Shown in pieces: positions 41,527-49,869 of a DNA stretch of 64,000 nucleotides. The notes under the pieces are model-generated. The model saw only the letters and a list, made by a program, of their open reading frames with translations, was not told the DNA's origin and made no database searches. Each line of letters opens with the position of its first letter. Position 1 is the first letter of the stretch. Source of the DNA: Scatosoma sp045613545 (GTDB taxonomy: Bacteria; Bacillota; Clostridia; Christensenellales; Borkfalkiaceae); assembly GCA_045613545.1 (NCBI GenBank), contig JAZLBD010000005.1:36175-100174 (forward strand). Direction: 5' to 3'. The position numbers and the translations under genes were made by a program.

Positions 41527-42402
41527 ATGGACGAACATGTCGAAGCGGTTCAAAGAATGCAGGATTATATTGAGGAGCACCTTGATTCAAATATTACAAT
41601 GGCTGACCTTGCGAACGTGTCGCTGTATTCTCCGTGGCACTCATACAGACTTTTTGTGGATTTACTCCATATGACACCCGCCGTTTACATCAGGCGATTA
41701 CGATTATCTAAATCCGCGCTTCGATTGCGAGATGAAAAAGTGAAGATAATTGATATTGCATTTGATACAGGGTTTGAAAGTGTAGATGGTTATCAAAGAG
41801 CATTTTATAAGGAGTTTGGGTGTAATCCTTATGAGTATTCCGTATGTCCTACACCGATTTATCTGTTCAAGCCTTATGGTATCAAATATATTCAAAAAAA
41901 GGAGAATGTAGAAATGAGTGAAGTAAAAAGTGTTTTTGTACAAGTAATCGAAAAACCCGAAAGAAAGGTGATTATCAAGCGTGGAAAAGAAGCAACGGAA
42001 TACTTTCAATATTGTGAAGAAGTTGGTTGTGACGTATGGGGACTGCTTTGCAGTATGAAATCTATTTGCGGTGAACCAGTGTGCTTATGGCTTCCTAAAA
42101 AGCACATCAAGGCAGGAACGTCTGAATACGTACAGGGTGTAGAGGTTGCAATGGACTATTCGGGGGAAATCCCTGATGGATTTGATGTAATCGAATTGCC
42201 AAAATGCAAATATATTATGTTTCAAAGCGAACCGTTTGCGGAAGAATGTTTTTGCGAAGCCATTGAGCAGGTATGGGAGGCAATCAAAAAATACAACCCT
42301 GAGTTTGTTGGATACAAGTGGGATGAAACAAATCCCCGTATTCAATTAGAGCCTATCGGCACAAGAGGATATATTGAACTGCATCCAGTAAAAAGTATTT
42401 AA
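41527..42402 (+). CDS. AraC-family regulator with GyrI-like ligand-binding domain
   Basis: The 291-residue protein has an N-terminal double helix-turn-helix (EEHLDSNITMADLANVS; second helix pair IIDIAFDTGFESVDGYQRAF, residues about 80-99). A C-terminal GyrI/effector-binding domain (residues about 135-291) follows. This layout is that of Rob/SoxS-like multidrug and small-molecule sensors. ATG follows AAGGAG; TGCTATAAT at 41499-41507 gives an extended -10 promoter. It is the only gene of the inverted-repeat element, so its targets are likely elsewhere. Codon use is AT-richer than the core genes. Confidence 0.88.
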   Translation: MDEHVEAVQRMQDYIEEHLDSNITMADLANVSLYSPWHSYRLFVDLLHMTPAVYIRRLRLSKSALRLRDEKVKIIDIAFDTGFESVDGYQRAFYKEFGCNPYEYSVCPTPIYLFKPYGIKYIQKKENVEMSEVKSVFVQVIEKPERKVIIKRGKEATEYFQYCEEVGCDVWGLLCSMKSICGEPVCLWLPKKHIKAGTSEYVQGVEVAMDYSGEIPDGFDVIELPKCKYIMFQSEPFAEECFCEAIEQVWEAIKKYNPEFVGYKWDETNPRIQLEPIGTRGYIELHPVKSI

Positions 42403-42422
42403 CAAATTCCAATTTGTCGAAC
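42401..42422 (+). repeat. 22-bp sequence shared with 47937-47958
   Basis: A palindrome ACAAATTCCAATTTGT with flanks, beginning in the AraC stop codon. An identical 22-mer on the opposite strand follows the stop of the membrane gene at 47967. Confidence 0.9.
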
Positions 42423-42504
42423 AGTTAATCCTTGTGGAAAAATTTTCAAAAGTGTAGCACACTATACTTTCAAATGAAAGTCGTGTATTTAGCAAAGTAA
42501 AAAA

Positions 42505-42536
42505 GTAAAGAGTAGCAAAGTTTTGCTACTCTTTTA
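42505..42536 (+). terminator. Terminator of the AraC gene
   Basis: AAAGAGTAGCAAA pairs with TTTGCTACTCTTT; T-rich tail follows. Confidence 0.85.
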
Positions 42537-42568
42537 CAATGTCCTAAAAATCCCTAAGGGAAACGCCC

Positions 42569-42695
42569 TTTTTGCCTCTCTTTTTTTTGCGTAAGGCGAG
42601 TGACAACGAGTGCTTTTGGCACGGAAAATGCTTGCATTTTCTTTGGCGTAAGCCAAGCCTCAAATCTTGCCTTTGGCAAAGTCTTCTGCGCCAAA
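42569..42695 (+). repeat. Right part of repeat copy three and a fourth tRNA tail
   Basis: TTTTTGCCTCTC continues the hairpin cut at 41273, then the same spacer with the GAAAATGC palindrome, then a fourth tRNA-like tail ending GTCTTCTGCGCCA (42681-42693). Copies three and four both carry a 13-base insertion (CCTTTGGCAAA) within the T-arm part. Confidence 0.9.
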
Positions 42696-42698
42696 ATA

Positions 42699-42736
42699 AA
42701 AACGGATAGGTGCGTGCCTATCCGTTTTTTCTTTCT
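42699..42736. terminator. Terminator of the DUF4091 gene, usable on both strands
   Basis: AAAACGGATAGG pairs with CCTATCCGTTTT, with A and T runs at both sides. Confidence 0.85.
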
Positions 42737-42750
42737 TTGATAAATATATT

Positions 42751-44415
42751 TTACTTGCCGTCCTTTACCAAGCATTCCTTAATTTTTTCATTCACGAGCG
42801 CGCGGAAACTTGCGTGCGCCTCGGCGCTACGGGGATATTCGGTAAACCCTCTAAGTCCCCACTCGTGCAACAAGGCAAGCACCTCTTCCCGTCCTACATA
42901 AGATTCCAAAAGCTTCAAAGCTCTGTAATCTTGGAATCCCTCTTGCGAAACGAAAAGGCGAATGGAGGGCGTGGCGCCCGTCCTCGTCGGATACACCAAA
43001 AACCCGTCGCCAGAAGCGTACACGCCGTCGGCGTCGGTGATAAGATAAGGGTTGACGGGGTCAAGCGAAAGCCAAGTATTATAGAAATTGAAACCCCAAT
43101 GCAAATACCCTTGCACGCCCGTTTCATACAGTTGCATTCCAAGCACGCGCAGTCTTTGGCTCGGCATATTCATAAAGCGGTTGGAATAATATTTATTCGC
43201 AGGGAAACAACAGTTATACACGAACAAATCCCCACGGCGTTTTTGCTCGAATAAGTCAAACGCCTCCACGCCGGCGATTGGAATATCTACAAGGCCCTTT
43301 TCGTAAATCAAGGTTTCGCCCATCGCGTCGATAATCATTATATCCCCGATATACTTCTTGACGGCTTTTTGGCATTTTTCGTAATTTTTAAGCGTTCGAT
43401 TTCCCGGCTCATCCGTCAAATGCACGTAGCAACGTTTCGTGAGGTTTTCCTCGTGTAAAAACACCGAAAACGCCTTGAAGAACGCCTCTAAAAAGGCGGT
43501 ATACCGCTCATCATCCGAGGGAACGTCCCAACCGAAAATCCGTTTTTCTTCCCCGTCCACTTCCGCCATCACTTTCGGACAAGCCTCCGCGCCCCATTGC
43601 GTGAAAAGGTGGGAAAGCTCAAAATATTCCACCCCGTGCGATAAAGCAAAGTCCACGAACTTTTTCAGCGGAGCGAAATCAAAAACGTACTCTTCGCCAA
43701 CGACTTTCACGCCCACAAGTTGCGCCGTTTGGCGATAAATCTTTTTATCCGTGTCGAGAGGCGGGGTAAAAAGCGGAGTTAATAACAAGTTATAGCCACA
43801 CGCCACGTAAAGATCAAGGTATTCCGAAAACGCGCGATAAAACTCGTCGCTAAACAGTTCCACGCGGTTTTGCTCGCTAATACAATCGTAATGCATCCAC
43901 GCCGACAAACGCAAATCCATCGGAGGCAAGCACGCGTCAATCACCTCTAACGCGTAAGTGAAACTAGCCAATATCTCCCCACCGCCGTCCACGATGGCAA
44001 TGGGGATATCGTAATTTCCTGCTTGCACGCTTTCGTCGAGTTCCACCACAAACCAAAGCCCTTTCCAAATATTGTAGGAGAGGGAAAGCCCCACTCTTCC
44101 GATCGGCAAGAGTGGGTCGGGAATCAAACACGCCTCTTTTGTGATATAATAATCGTCCGCGTCGTCCGCCGTCAATAAATTCGGTACGTAATGTTGCTTA
44201 TATGCTTTGACGTAGTCTTTGAGAGGTCCGCCGATTTGCAACCGCGCGCCGAAAATCCCTCTGCAACCCTCTAAGGAGGTGTAGGCGATTTGGAAATGGT
44301 GTCGCTCGTTTTTAAGCATACTCCCACCTCGCACCTCGCCTTGCGGTTCTTCGTTCGGAAGAATTTTTATAAAACTACTCAACATTTTTGCTTGTACTTT
44401 TTCTTGTAAACTCAC
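42751..44415 (-). CDS. DUF4091 glycoside-hydrolase-like protein
   Basis: The 554-residue protein lacks a signal peptide. Its C-terminal half has the DUF4091 pattern GYLHWGFNFYNTW, then GDGFLVYP, then PSIRLFVSQEGFQDYRALKLL. DUF4091 proteins resemble GH123-type beta-N-acetylgalactosaminidases, with an N-terminal beta-sandwich and a TIM barrel (YVHLTDEPG could hold an acidic pair). The start is probably the GTG at 44415, six bases after GGGGTG. Activity is not proven. Single-gene unit with promoter and terminator. Confidence 0.8.
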   Translation of the reverse strand: MSLQEKVQAKMLSSFIKILPNEEPQGEVRGGSMLKNERHHFQIAYTSLEGCRGIFGARLQIGGPLKDYVKAYKQHYVPNLLTADDADDYYITKEACLIPDPLLPIGRVGLSLSYNIWKGLWFVVELDESVQAGNYDIPIAIVDGGGEILASFTYALEVIDACLPPMDLRLSAWMHYDCISEQNRVELFSDEFYRAFSEYLDLYVACGYNLLLTPLFTPPLDTDKKIYRQTAQLVGVKVVGEEYVFDFAPLKKFVDFALSHGVEYFELSHLFTQWGAEACPKVMAEVDGEEKRIFGWDVPSDDERYTAFLEAFFKAFSVFLHEENLTKRCYVHLTDEPGNRTLKNYEKCQKAVKKYIGDIMIIDAMGETLIYEKGLVDIPIAGVEAFDLFEQKRRGDLFVYNCCFPANKYYSNRFMNMPSQRLRVLGMQLYETGVQGYLHWGFNFYNTWLSLDPVNPYLITDADGVYASGDGFLVYPTRTGATPSIRLFVSQEGFQDYRALKLLESYVGREEVLALLHEWGLRGFTEYPRSAEAHASFRALVNEKIKECLVKDGK

Positions 44416-44440
44416 GGCGTTCACCCCCGTTTTTTGTTTT

Positions 44441-44469
44441 ATTATAACATACCCAAAGCCCTATTGCAA
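44441..44469 (-). promoter_or_regulatory. Promoter of the DUF4091 gene
   Basis: Minus strand TTGCAA (44464-44469), 17 bases, TATAAT (44441-44446). Confidence 0.85.
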
Positions 44470-44484
44470 GCCCTTGAAAAAAAA

Positions 44485-45045
44485 TTATTCGATCTTTAGC
44501 AATTTATTTTTTTTCGTCATATAAATTTTCAATTTTTGAACGGTCTTTTCGCCCGCCCAACCGCTCATCAACTGGTCATATTCCTCTTTACAAACGGGCG
44601 AGCCAATCCCCATCACGTCGTAAACGACCTCCCGCTCGTGGATAAGCAAATCCCAGTCCACAAACCCACAACGTAAATAGAAATTCCTACGGCGCACGCG
44701 CATAGAAAAATTATCCGCATGTTCGTCGAGTTGCTCGCGCGCCAAGAACAACCGTCGCCCTTTGTATAGCGTTTGCAGTTCCTTTAACACGGCACCGCCA
44801 ACCCCAAACCCTCGCAACGCTTCTTCTATCGCGAAGAAAAACAAATAACAGTTTCTATCATTTACGATTACGTAGGAAAAACCTACAAACTCCTCTTTGC
44901 AACGAATAATCCAAACGTCCGCCTTTTGCATACCTTTTTTAAGCAAAGAAAAAGGTTGCCTTTCCTTGGGCGGAAAGGCAGTTTTATATAATTTTTTGAC
45001 GTTTTTCAAATCTTTTCTCGTCGCGCGAACGATTTGCATATCCAT
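44485..45045 (-). CDS. GNAT-family N-acetyltransferase
   Basis: The 186-residue protein has an N-terminal TRKDLKNVKKLYKTAFPP, a beta-bulge region YLFFFAIEEALRGFGVGGAVL with the acetyl-CoA pyrophosphate loop (RGFGVGGA), and FYLRCGF in the C-terminal part, all GNAT hallmarks. Substrate unknown. A basic tail (KKNKLLKIE) ends the protein. It has its own promoter and lies in the same orientation as its neighbours. Confidence 0.85.
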   Translation of the reverse strand: MDMQIVRATRKDLKNVKKLYKTAFPPKERQPFSLLKKGMQKADVWIIRCKEEFVGFSYVIVNDRNCYLFFFAIEEALRGFGVGGAVLKELQTLYKGRRLFLAREQLDEHADNFSMRVRRRNFYLRCGFVDWDLLIHEREVVYDVMGIGSPVCKEEYDQLMSGWAGEKTVQKLKIYMTKKNKLLKIE

Positions 45046-45108
45046 ACTATTTTCATCCTTTCCTTTTTTATCAAACTTGCCCGTTTTTTGTTTGCTTTTG
45101 CGAATTTT

Positions 45109-45137
45109 ATTCTATCATAACCCCGCGGTTTTGTCAA
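45109..45137 (-). promoter_or_regulatory. Promoter of the GNAT gene
   Basis: Minus strand TTGACA (45132-45137), 17 bases, TAGAAT (45109-45114). Confidence 0.82.
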
Positions 45138-45154
45138 GCGTTTTGGATTATGGC

Positions 45155-45186
45155 AAAAGGTCGCAGGATTTCTCCTACGACCTTTT
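45155..45186 (-). terminator. Terminator of the repeat lipoprotein gene
   Basis: AAAAGGTCG(C)AGGA pairs with TCCT(A)CGACCTTTT around a short loop; the minus-strand T run is four long. Confidence 0.65.
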
Positions 45187-45279
45187 CATTTAGGTTTTAT
45201 CATTCAAAATCATTACTGTTGTTTCAAAATAGGATACAAATCCCAATCATAATTTACTCTTGAAAAATCCCAAATGTCT

Positions 45280-46950
45280 TTACGCCTTTTTTTTCGGTTT
45301 TGGACATTCGAATTCACCCCACTCCGATACGCCTAATTGCGAAAAATCCCAATCGTTCTCATCCCAGCCGAGTACGTCTGTATAAAAAGATTTTTCCGTT
45401 ATACGCGTTCTTGCGACACTCGACGCATTGATTGAGTTCGACCAATTGCTTACGGACATCGATTCTTCCGTAAAATAATTGTTTCTCATTACGCTTGCCG
45501 AATCAAACGTGATTGCAGTCACAAACACGTTATCCGTTGCCATACCATAACTTTTATCAGAAAAACTTAATTCCCCGCAAAACAAACTGTTTTCAAGCGT
45601 ACCCGATTCGCTATTACTATAATTCTCTAAACAAAGCCCTGCAAGTCGCCAAAAATACACCGAGGAATAGTTATTCGTAACTGCTCCTATTTGTCCGTTA
45701 AAAACGCAATTCCGAATCGTTCCGCCGTTTTCGGCAACGAGTCCTGCAGCCCCGACAGTACTTCTCGTATAATACCAAGTGTCGTAATAATCCCGTTCCT
45801 TTAGTTCAACGTAAACGGAGGAAGAGCAATTTTCAATCAAGCCTAAATTTACGGTTGCAAAACTGCCTACCCACTCGCCGTAAACTTCACCTTTTAAATG
45901 TACGTCCTTGACGACGCCGTTTTTGCCGATATACCCGAACGCACCGCCGTAGGTTTTATTGTCCTGCGAAGATTTCTTATCACGCACCTCAGAACAATCT
46001 ATCGTGTATCCGTTCCCTAAAAACAGTCCTTCAAACGGTGTTGCGGGCGTGCCGATAGGATAGTGCAAATAAACGTTTTCTTCTAAAACGAAAACGCGTC
46101 CTTTCGTATTTCCCCTATATGACACCCAATCCGTTGAAACGGGATCGACGACGACAACGTTGTCCGCCCATTTCCATCTTGCATATAATTTCAGCTCGTA
46201 GCCGTTGCTTTTAAACGGCGCTTTTTCTCCAGCTTGATAGTTAGACCCCCAATCGCTTTCCGTCGTGCTCCAACAATCGAACACTTTATATTCAGGAGCA
46301 GTAAAGGAATTTCCCATTAAAAACGCATTTGTATTATTGTCGACCATTTGCGTAACGGGTTCGCCTGCACCACCATTGGGATAATATTTTATTGTATAGC
46401 TACCATAATTGGGGACGTATTTCCATTCTGCTGACAAACGGATTTCTTCCCCTACGTCGCAAAGATTAAATACGGTTTCTCCATCTTGATAGGTATTATC
46501 ATCGTTTCGCCAACCGTTAAAGACGTAGTCTTCATCCTCATGCTCAAATGTATTCAAACGCAACGCCGTTCTTTCCCCGTATTTGATTTGTTGCGTTATC
46601 TCTTCATCTCCGTTATCAAAAATGACCGTATAATATACGGACGATTTAAATTTCGCATACACTTTATAATGATTTTGTTCTTGCAGTGGTTGATCTAAAA
46701 TGGAATTGAGGGTAAATTCGTCATCCCATTCCCCATCGTCCCAGTACCAACCATCGAAAGTATAATCTTCTTTCGTAGGATTTTTAGGCATAGCAATCTT
46801 GTCTCCGTCCGTTCCAACGGTTGCAATCACTTCACCATCCACCACAAAATCAATATTGTAGTCAAAGTCTATCGTTTGGTTACACGCCACTGCAAATAAT
46901 CCTAACAAACAAGTTAATATTGTTAAAATTAAAAATCTTAATTTCTTCAT
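45280..46950 (-). CDS. Lipoprotein with InlB-type repeats and a GLUG-like beta-helix region
   Basis: The 556-residue surface protein has a lipobox LFAVAC (Cys23). Three Listeria-Bacteroides (Flg_new/InlB B) repeats follow at about 30-265, each ending with a FDGWYWDD-, FNGWRNDD- or LYARWKW-type motif. Residues about 300-520 form repeated short strands with GGAFGYIGKNGVVKDVHLKG and LIENCSSS, as in GLUG-type beta-helices. The C-terminus ends with a Lys-rich tail. Role: probably adhesion or surface display. It is flanked by AT-rich spacers. Confidence 0.78.
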   Translation of the reverse strand: MKKLRFLILTILTCLLGLFAVACNQTIDFDYNIDFVVDGEVIATVGTDGDKIAMPKNPTKEDYTFDGWYWDDGEWDDEFTLNSILDQPLQEQNHYKVYAKFKSSVYYTVIFDNGDEEITQQIKYGERTALRLNTFEHEDEDYVFNGWRNDDNTYQDGETVFNLCDVGEEIRLSAEWKYVPNYGSYTIKYYPNGGAGEPVTQMVDNNTNAFLMGNSFTAPEYKVFDCWSTTESDWGSNYQAGEKAPFKSNGYELKLYARWKWADNVVVVDPVSTDWVSYRGNTKGRVFVLEENVYLHYPIGTPATPFEGLFLGNGYTIDCSEVRDKKSSQDNKTYGGAFGYIGKNGVVKDVHLKGEVYGEWVGSFATVNLGLIENCSSSVYVELKERDYYDTWYYTRSTVGAAGLVAENGGTIRNCVFNGQIGAVTNNYSSVYFWRLAGLCLENYSNSESGTLENSLFCGELSFSDKSYGMATDNVFVTAITFDSASVMRNNYFTEESMSVSNWSNSINASSVARTRITEKSFYTDVLGWDENDWDFSQLGVSEWGEFECPKPKKKA

Positions 46951-47166
46951 AGAATTAGACCTCCAATTTGATTTGTATAAGAAACAAACTTAACATATGC
47001 TACATTAATTATATCAAAAAACAAATAAAAAATCTACCACTTTTAATACAAAACAATAATATTCCTTACAAGTAAATTTCCCTTGAATGTTTTATCCCAT
47101 CAATTATGATAAATCTTAATTTTCGTTTATTATTTTCTAATAGCATACAACTCACTTTTATAAAAG

Positions 47167-47200
47167 AAAAAAGGTCGCAGAAAAATTTCCGCAACCTTTT
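47167..47200 (-). terminator. Terminator of the small membrane protein gene
   Basis: On the minus strand AAAAGGTTGCGG pairs with a CTGCGACCTTTT segment, followed by TTTTCTTTT. It closely resembles the hairpin at 45155. Confidence 0.7.
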
Positions 47201-47235
47201 AATTTTAAGACAAAATTCGAAAATTAAAACATCAT

Positions 47236-47577
47236 TTATTGGATACTTTTTGAATCAAATTTGCTTATTAACCCTTTCGATATTCCAATGCAAGAAATTG
47301 ACATAATCAAACAAGCAACATAACCAATAATGAGTCCGCATATCGTTTTCATCATCGGTGAAAGTTCGACCATAAATGTCATTGAGCAAATCCCAACAAT
47401 AGCGCCAACAATACACATCGGAAATATCCAAATTAGAAAATGAAGAAAAACATATTTCCTGTCATTTGTCCTACGGTAAATATTCAACCAAGAACACAAC
47501 CACGCAACAAGTAGCCCTAAAAAAGGAATTAACGATAAATAATAAAGAATTTTGTAAGAAATAAGTTTTTTATTCAT
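47236..47577 (-). CDS. Small membrane protein, possible immunity-type partner of an eroded gene
   Basis: The 113-residue protein has three to four hydrophobic segments (about 8-28, 45-70, 80-104) and short basic ends. No family is recognised. Its ribosome site AAAGGAG overlaps the stop codon (TAA) of an upstream gene remnant in the same orientation, so the two were once co-translated. Small membrane proteins in that position are often immunity proteins of secreted toxins, but nothing in the sequence proves this. Confidence 0.6.
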   Translation of the reverse strand: MNKKLISYKILYYLSLIPFLGLLVAWLCSWLNIYRRTNDRKYVFLHFLIWIFPMCIVGAIVGICSMTFMVELSPMMKTICGLIIGYVACLIMSISCIGISKGLISKFDSKSIQ

Positions 47578-47588
47578 AGAGAACTCCT

Positions 47589-47801
47589 TTACCAAAATTT
47601 AATCGTTATTTTAAAGCCTATACCCAAAGAAAAGCCAAAAGTAAATTTACCATCTTTAAACTTAAGAGTAGCCCCAACGGAACCAACTAAAAGTTCAGCA
47701 TCAACATCTTCAGAATTATCATACACAAAAACATAGGTTTTGTCAAGGGGTTGGTGTGATAAATAATTTGTAATACCCTCGAATCCCTTTATCTTTCGTT
47801 G
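47589..47801 (-). pseudogene. C-terminal gene remnant without a start
   Basis: Seventy codons are open on the minus strand without any ATG or GTG preceded by a ribosome site. They end with SLGIGFKITIKFW and include LDKTYVFVYDNSED. The frame begins right after a hairpin (47808-47843) and a stop codon, as if the front of a larger gene had been deleted. Its stop is fused to the ribosome site of the small membrane gene. Family not recognised. Confidence 0.5.
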
Positions 47802-47807
47802 CTATGC

Positions 47808-47843
47808 AAAAAAGGCACCTCCCCAACGGGTGATGCCTTTTTT
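47808..47843. terminator. Hairpin with A and T arms at the edge of the gene remnant
   Basis: AAAAAAGGCA pairs with TGCCTTTTTT around a GC-rich loop; symmetric, so direction cannot be set. Between it and 47936 lie imperfect repeats of GGGTGCA- and TTTTTG-type words and an inverted pair CTAAAATTTTG/CAAATTTTAG. Confidence 0.65.
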
Positions 47844-47936
47844 GTGAGTAATCTAAAATTTTGATGCCATTTTTGGGTGGGTGCAAATTTTAGAGTTATG
47901 GGTGCATTTTTTGTAATGGGCTTGTACCCATTTTTA

Positions 47937-47958
47937 GTTCGACAAATTGGAATTTGTT
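47937..47958 (-). repeat. 22-bp sequence shared with 42401-42422
   Basis: On the minus strand it reads the same 22 bases as those starting in the AraC stop codon. It follows the stop of the membrane gene at 47967 by eight bases. Confidence 0.9.
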
Positions 47959-47966
47959 TGTTTAGT

Positions 47967-48554
47967 TTATTGATTTATGCTCTTAAACAGCATCTTTTTA
48001 TTTCTTACAAGATTTAATCCGAGCAAAAAGGTAATCACGCACACGGCAGAACCGAGAGAGGCGTTCATGATTACAATTTCTGTTTCGTTCATTCCCTCAA
48101 ACGATACAAGCATTGAACGTTGCAATGCAAATATCGAAACGAAGGCATCGGCAAAGGATATGTTTCGGAGCGTGATTAGTGTTGACGATGTACTTCGACG
48201 AGCTTTTATGAACTTTATTGTCGCAAGTGTAGTCTTGGTAAAGGCATAAGCCGCCATTGCTATCATCACAATCATGTAACGTTCTTGACCTCTATCTTGC
48301 ACAACAGAGAGTATAACGGTTCCGATAAGGGGAATGGATAGTATTATTAGCATCCACCCTATAAACTTGGTGATGAAACGCTCCTGGGATTTATAGCGTA
48401 GCACCGCAAAGCGTACTATGCTCAAAACGAGATAGTATGAACCGAGCGTTAATAACCACCAAGAGCTTGTAACTGCGCCCATGACAAGATGGTAGATTGC
48501 AAACGCTATGTTGAATGACAGACTTGCAAGAGCTTGTTTCAATACCCTATCCAT
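47967..48554 (-). CDS. Membrane protein of a TetR cassette
   Basis: The 195-residue protein has five to six membrane helices (about 10-30, 35-50, 65-85, 92-112, 125-145, 165-185). No transporter signature is recognised. It overlaps tetR by eight bases and is therefore co-translated with it. In such cassettes the membrane protein is usually the target of control, for example a small efflux or stress protein. Confidence 0.7.
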   Translation of the reverse strand: MDRVLKQALASLSFNIAFAIYHLVMGAVTSSWWLLTLGSYYLVLSIVRFAVLRYKSQERFITKFIGWMLIILSIPLIGTVILSVVQDRGQERYMIVMIAMAAYAFTKTTLATIKFIKARRSTSSTLITLRNISFADAFVSIFALQRSMLVSFEGMNETEIVIMNASLGSAVCVITFLLGLNLVRNKKMLFKSINQ

Positions 48555-49143
48555 TTATATTCCTCTCGCCCATCACACAATCAATTATGACCGCAATAAC
48601 CGTTGCCATATCATCAGAGCAGTTCTTGTCAAGCCATTCCATAACAATAGCGAATATACCTGTTAGATAGAATTTAATCACATAGGCATGCTCCTTTTCG
48701 GGAACGCGGAAACGTTCAAGAATGGGGCTGAAAACGTATTCGAACATTTTGCTATACACCTCAGCCATATTTAATGAGTCGAACTGTTTGATAGATACCC
48801 TAAATAAACGCTGATTGTCCTTGATAAATGTCAAATAAGGCACAAGATACTCATCTGTGATAAACAAAAGCTCCTCATTCTTGCAAGTTGCAAATTGCAG
48901 AGATATGCGTTTCTGGTCTATTTCGTAGTATGCGAGGTGTTTGTCAATAATATAGCGTGTGGTTTCCTTTAGCAAATCCGAGGTATTCTCATAATGCAAA
49001 TAAAAGGTTGAACGGTTAACCCCTGCCGTATCACATATCTCCTTAATGGTGATATATTCAAAGTCCTTCTTCTCAAGTAGCGTAATGAGGGCTTCGTCCA
49101 TTTTTATTGCCGTGTTAAAGTATTTGCTTTCGTTCTTGTTCAT
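48547..49143 (-). CDS. TetR/AcrR-family regulator
   Basis: The 198-residue protein has the TetR helix-turn-helix at about 25-55 (ITIKEICDTAGVNRSTFYLH, with Tyr/His of the recognition helix) and a helical C-terminal ligand domain like that of TetR_C_8/DhaS-type proteins. It lies between two membrane protein genes and overlaps the downstream one, so autoregulation of the three-gene operon is likely. Base composition differs from the core genes. Confidence 0.9.
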   Translation of the reverse strand: MNKNESKYFNTAIKMDEALITLLEKKDFEYITIKEICDTAGVNRSTFYLHYENTSDLLKETTRYIIDKHLAYYEIDQKRISLQFATCKNEELLFITDEYLVPYLTFIKDNQRLFRVSIKQFDSLNMAEVYSKMFEYVFSPILERFRVPEKEHAYVIKFYLTGIFAIVMEWLDKNCSDDMATVIAVIIDCVMGERNING

Positions 49144-49164
49144 AAGACCGCCCTCCGTGAATGC

Positions 49165-49518
49165 TTATTTGCTCTCGCTAATCTCTCTCGCAAGCTCCAC
49201 AATCTCATAGGCATACTTCTTCTTGCCGTTCTCAAGCATCTTTTTGTAGATAGGATAGTTCACGCCGCATCCTATCATACCGATAATACCGACGATAATA
49301 CCAATCACCATACCGATAATACCGCTACCGAGAACTTGCATTGCAAAAGACATTCCCGTGCCCAACACGAGCGATGAAATGATGCCGAAGGTGTAGGTAA
49401 AAATAGTTGCCGGCATCTTTGCTTTTTTGTCAAGTTTGCGAAGTGCTACAATTTTGGAGCTGTCCTTGGGAGCGTACTCCTTTGCGATGGATTCTGCGTA
49501 AATTTTGTCTGTGTTCAT
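49165..49518 (-). CDS. Small membrane protein, first gene of the TetR cassette
   Basis: The 117-residue protein has a soluble N-terminus (MNTDKIYAESIAKEYAPKDS) and two membrane helices (about 40-60 and 65-88), the second Gly/Ile-rich (GMVIGIIVGIIGMIGCGV), followed by a basic C-terminal helix. Similar short proteins often precede TetR genes in Clostridia. Function unknown. ATG at 49518 follows AAGGAG; the longer frame to 49626 crosses the promoter. Confidence 0.75.
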   Translation of the reverse strand: MNTDKIYAESIAKEYAPKDSSKIVALRKLDKKAKMPATIFTYTFGIISSLVLGTGMSFAMQVLGSGIIGMVIGIIVGIIGMIGCGVNYPIYKKMLENGKKKYAYEIVELAREISESK

Positions 49519-49554
49519 TTTGTTTCTCCTTTTTGGTTGATTTATTGTGACTTT

Positions 49555-49583
49555 ATTATACCAACCGCCATAGAAAAACTGAA
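49555..49583 (-). promoter_or_regulatory. Promoter of the TetR cassette
   Basis: Minus strand TTCAGT, 17 bases, TATAAT (49555-49560) preceded by TGG (extended -10). No obvious TetR palindrome seen in the surrounding 60 bases. Confidence 0.6.
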
Positions 49584-49869
49584 CAACAAGAATTGCATAA
49601 TGTGTTGATTTTTGAAAAATTCTCACTATTCAATTCATATTTATCGCTGAGATTATTCTATCACATCATCTATCCAAAATCAAGTCGCTTATTTAGCAAA
49701 TCATAAATTGAACGATACCCCATAAATTGAACGGAAAGGGTGTAAAATGAACGATTTACATCTCACGGTTAAAAACAAAAAAGGCTTGCAAGGATAAAAA
49801 TTATCCAGGCAAGCCTAAATTTTTGCTATAAAACTTATGAAAAAGGACAAAAACCCCTATTTTTGCAAT
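49584..49869. other. Non-coding region with short direct repeats and a hairpin
   Basis: ATAAATTGAACG occurs twice near 49703-49733, followed by the related AAAATGAACG. A long stem AGGCTTGC-AGGATAA with TTATCC-GCAAGCCT lies at 49782-49816. No gene is credible; it may be the edge of the inserted TetR cassette. Confidence 0.5.

Larger units (their letters stand above)
41274..42568. mobile_element. 1.3-kb inverted-repeat element carrying an AraC/GyrI regulator
   Basis: The element splits a terminator hairpin of the tandem repeat. Its ends are imperfect inverted repeats: TTTCCTTAGGGATTTTTA at 41281-41298 and, on the other strand, TTTCCCTTAGGGATTTTTA at 42545-42563. A two-base TT may be the target duplication. 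There is no transposase; the cargo is one regulator gene with its promoter and terminator. It could be a non-autonomous or decayed transposon. Base use is unlike the neighbouring core genes. Confidence 0.7.

Noticed and set aside
40974..42695. CRISPR array
   Set aside because: The unit is about 125 bp, contains a tRNA tail and terminator, the spacers are identical rather than unique, and no cas gene is present.
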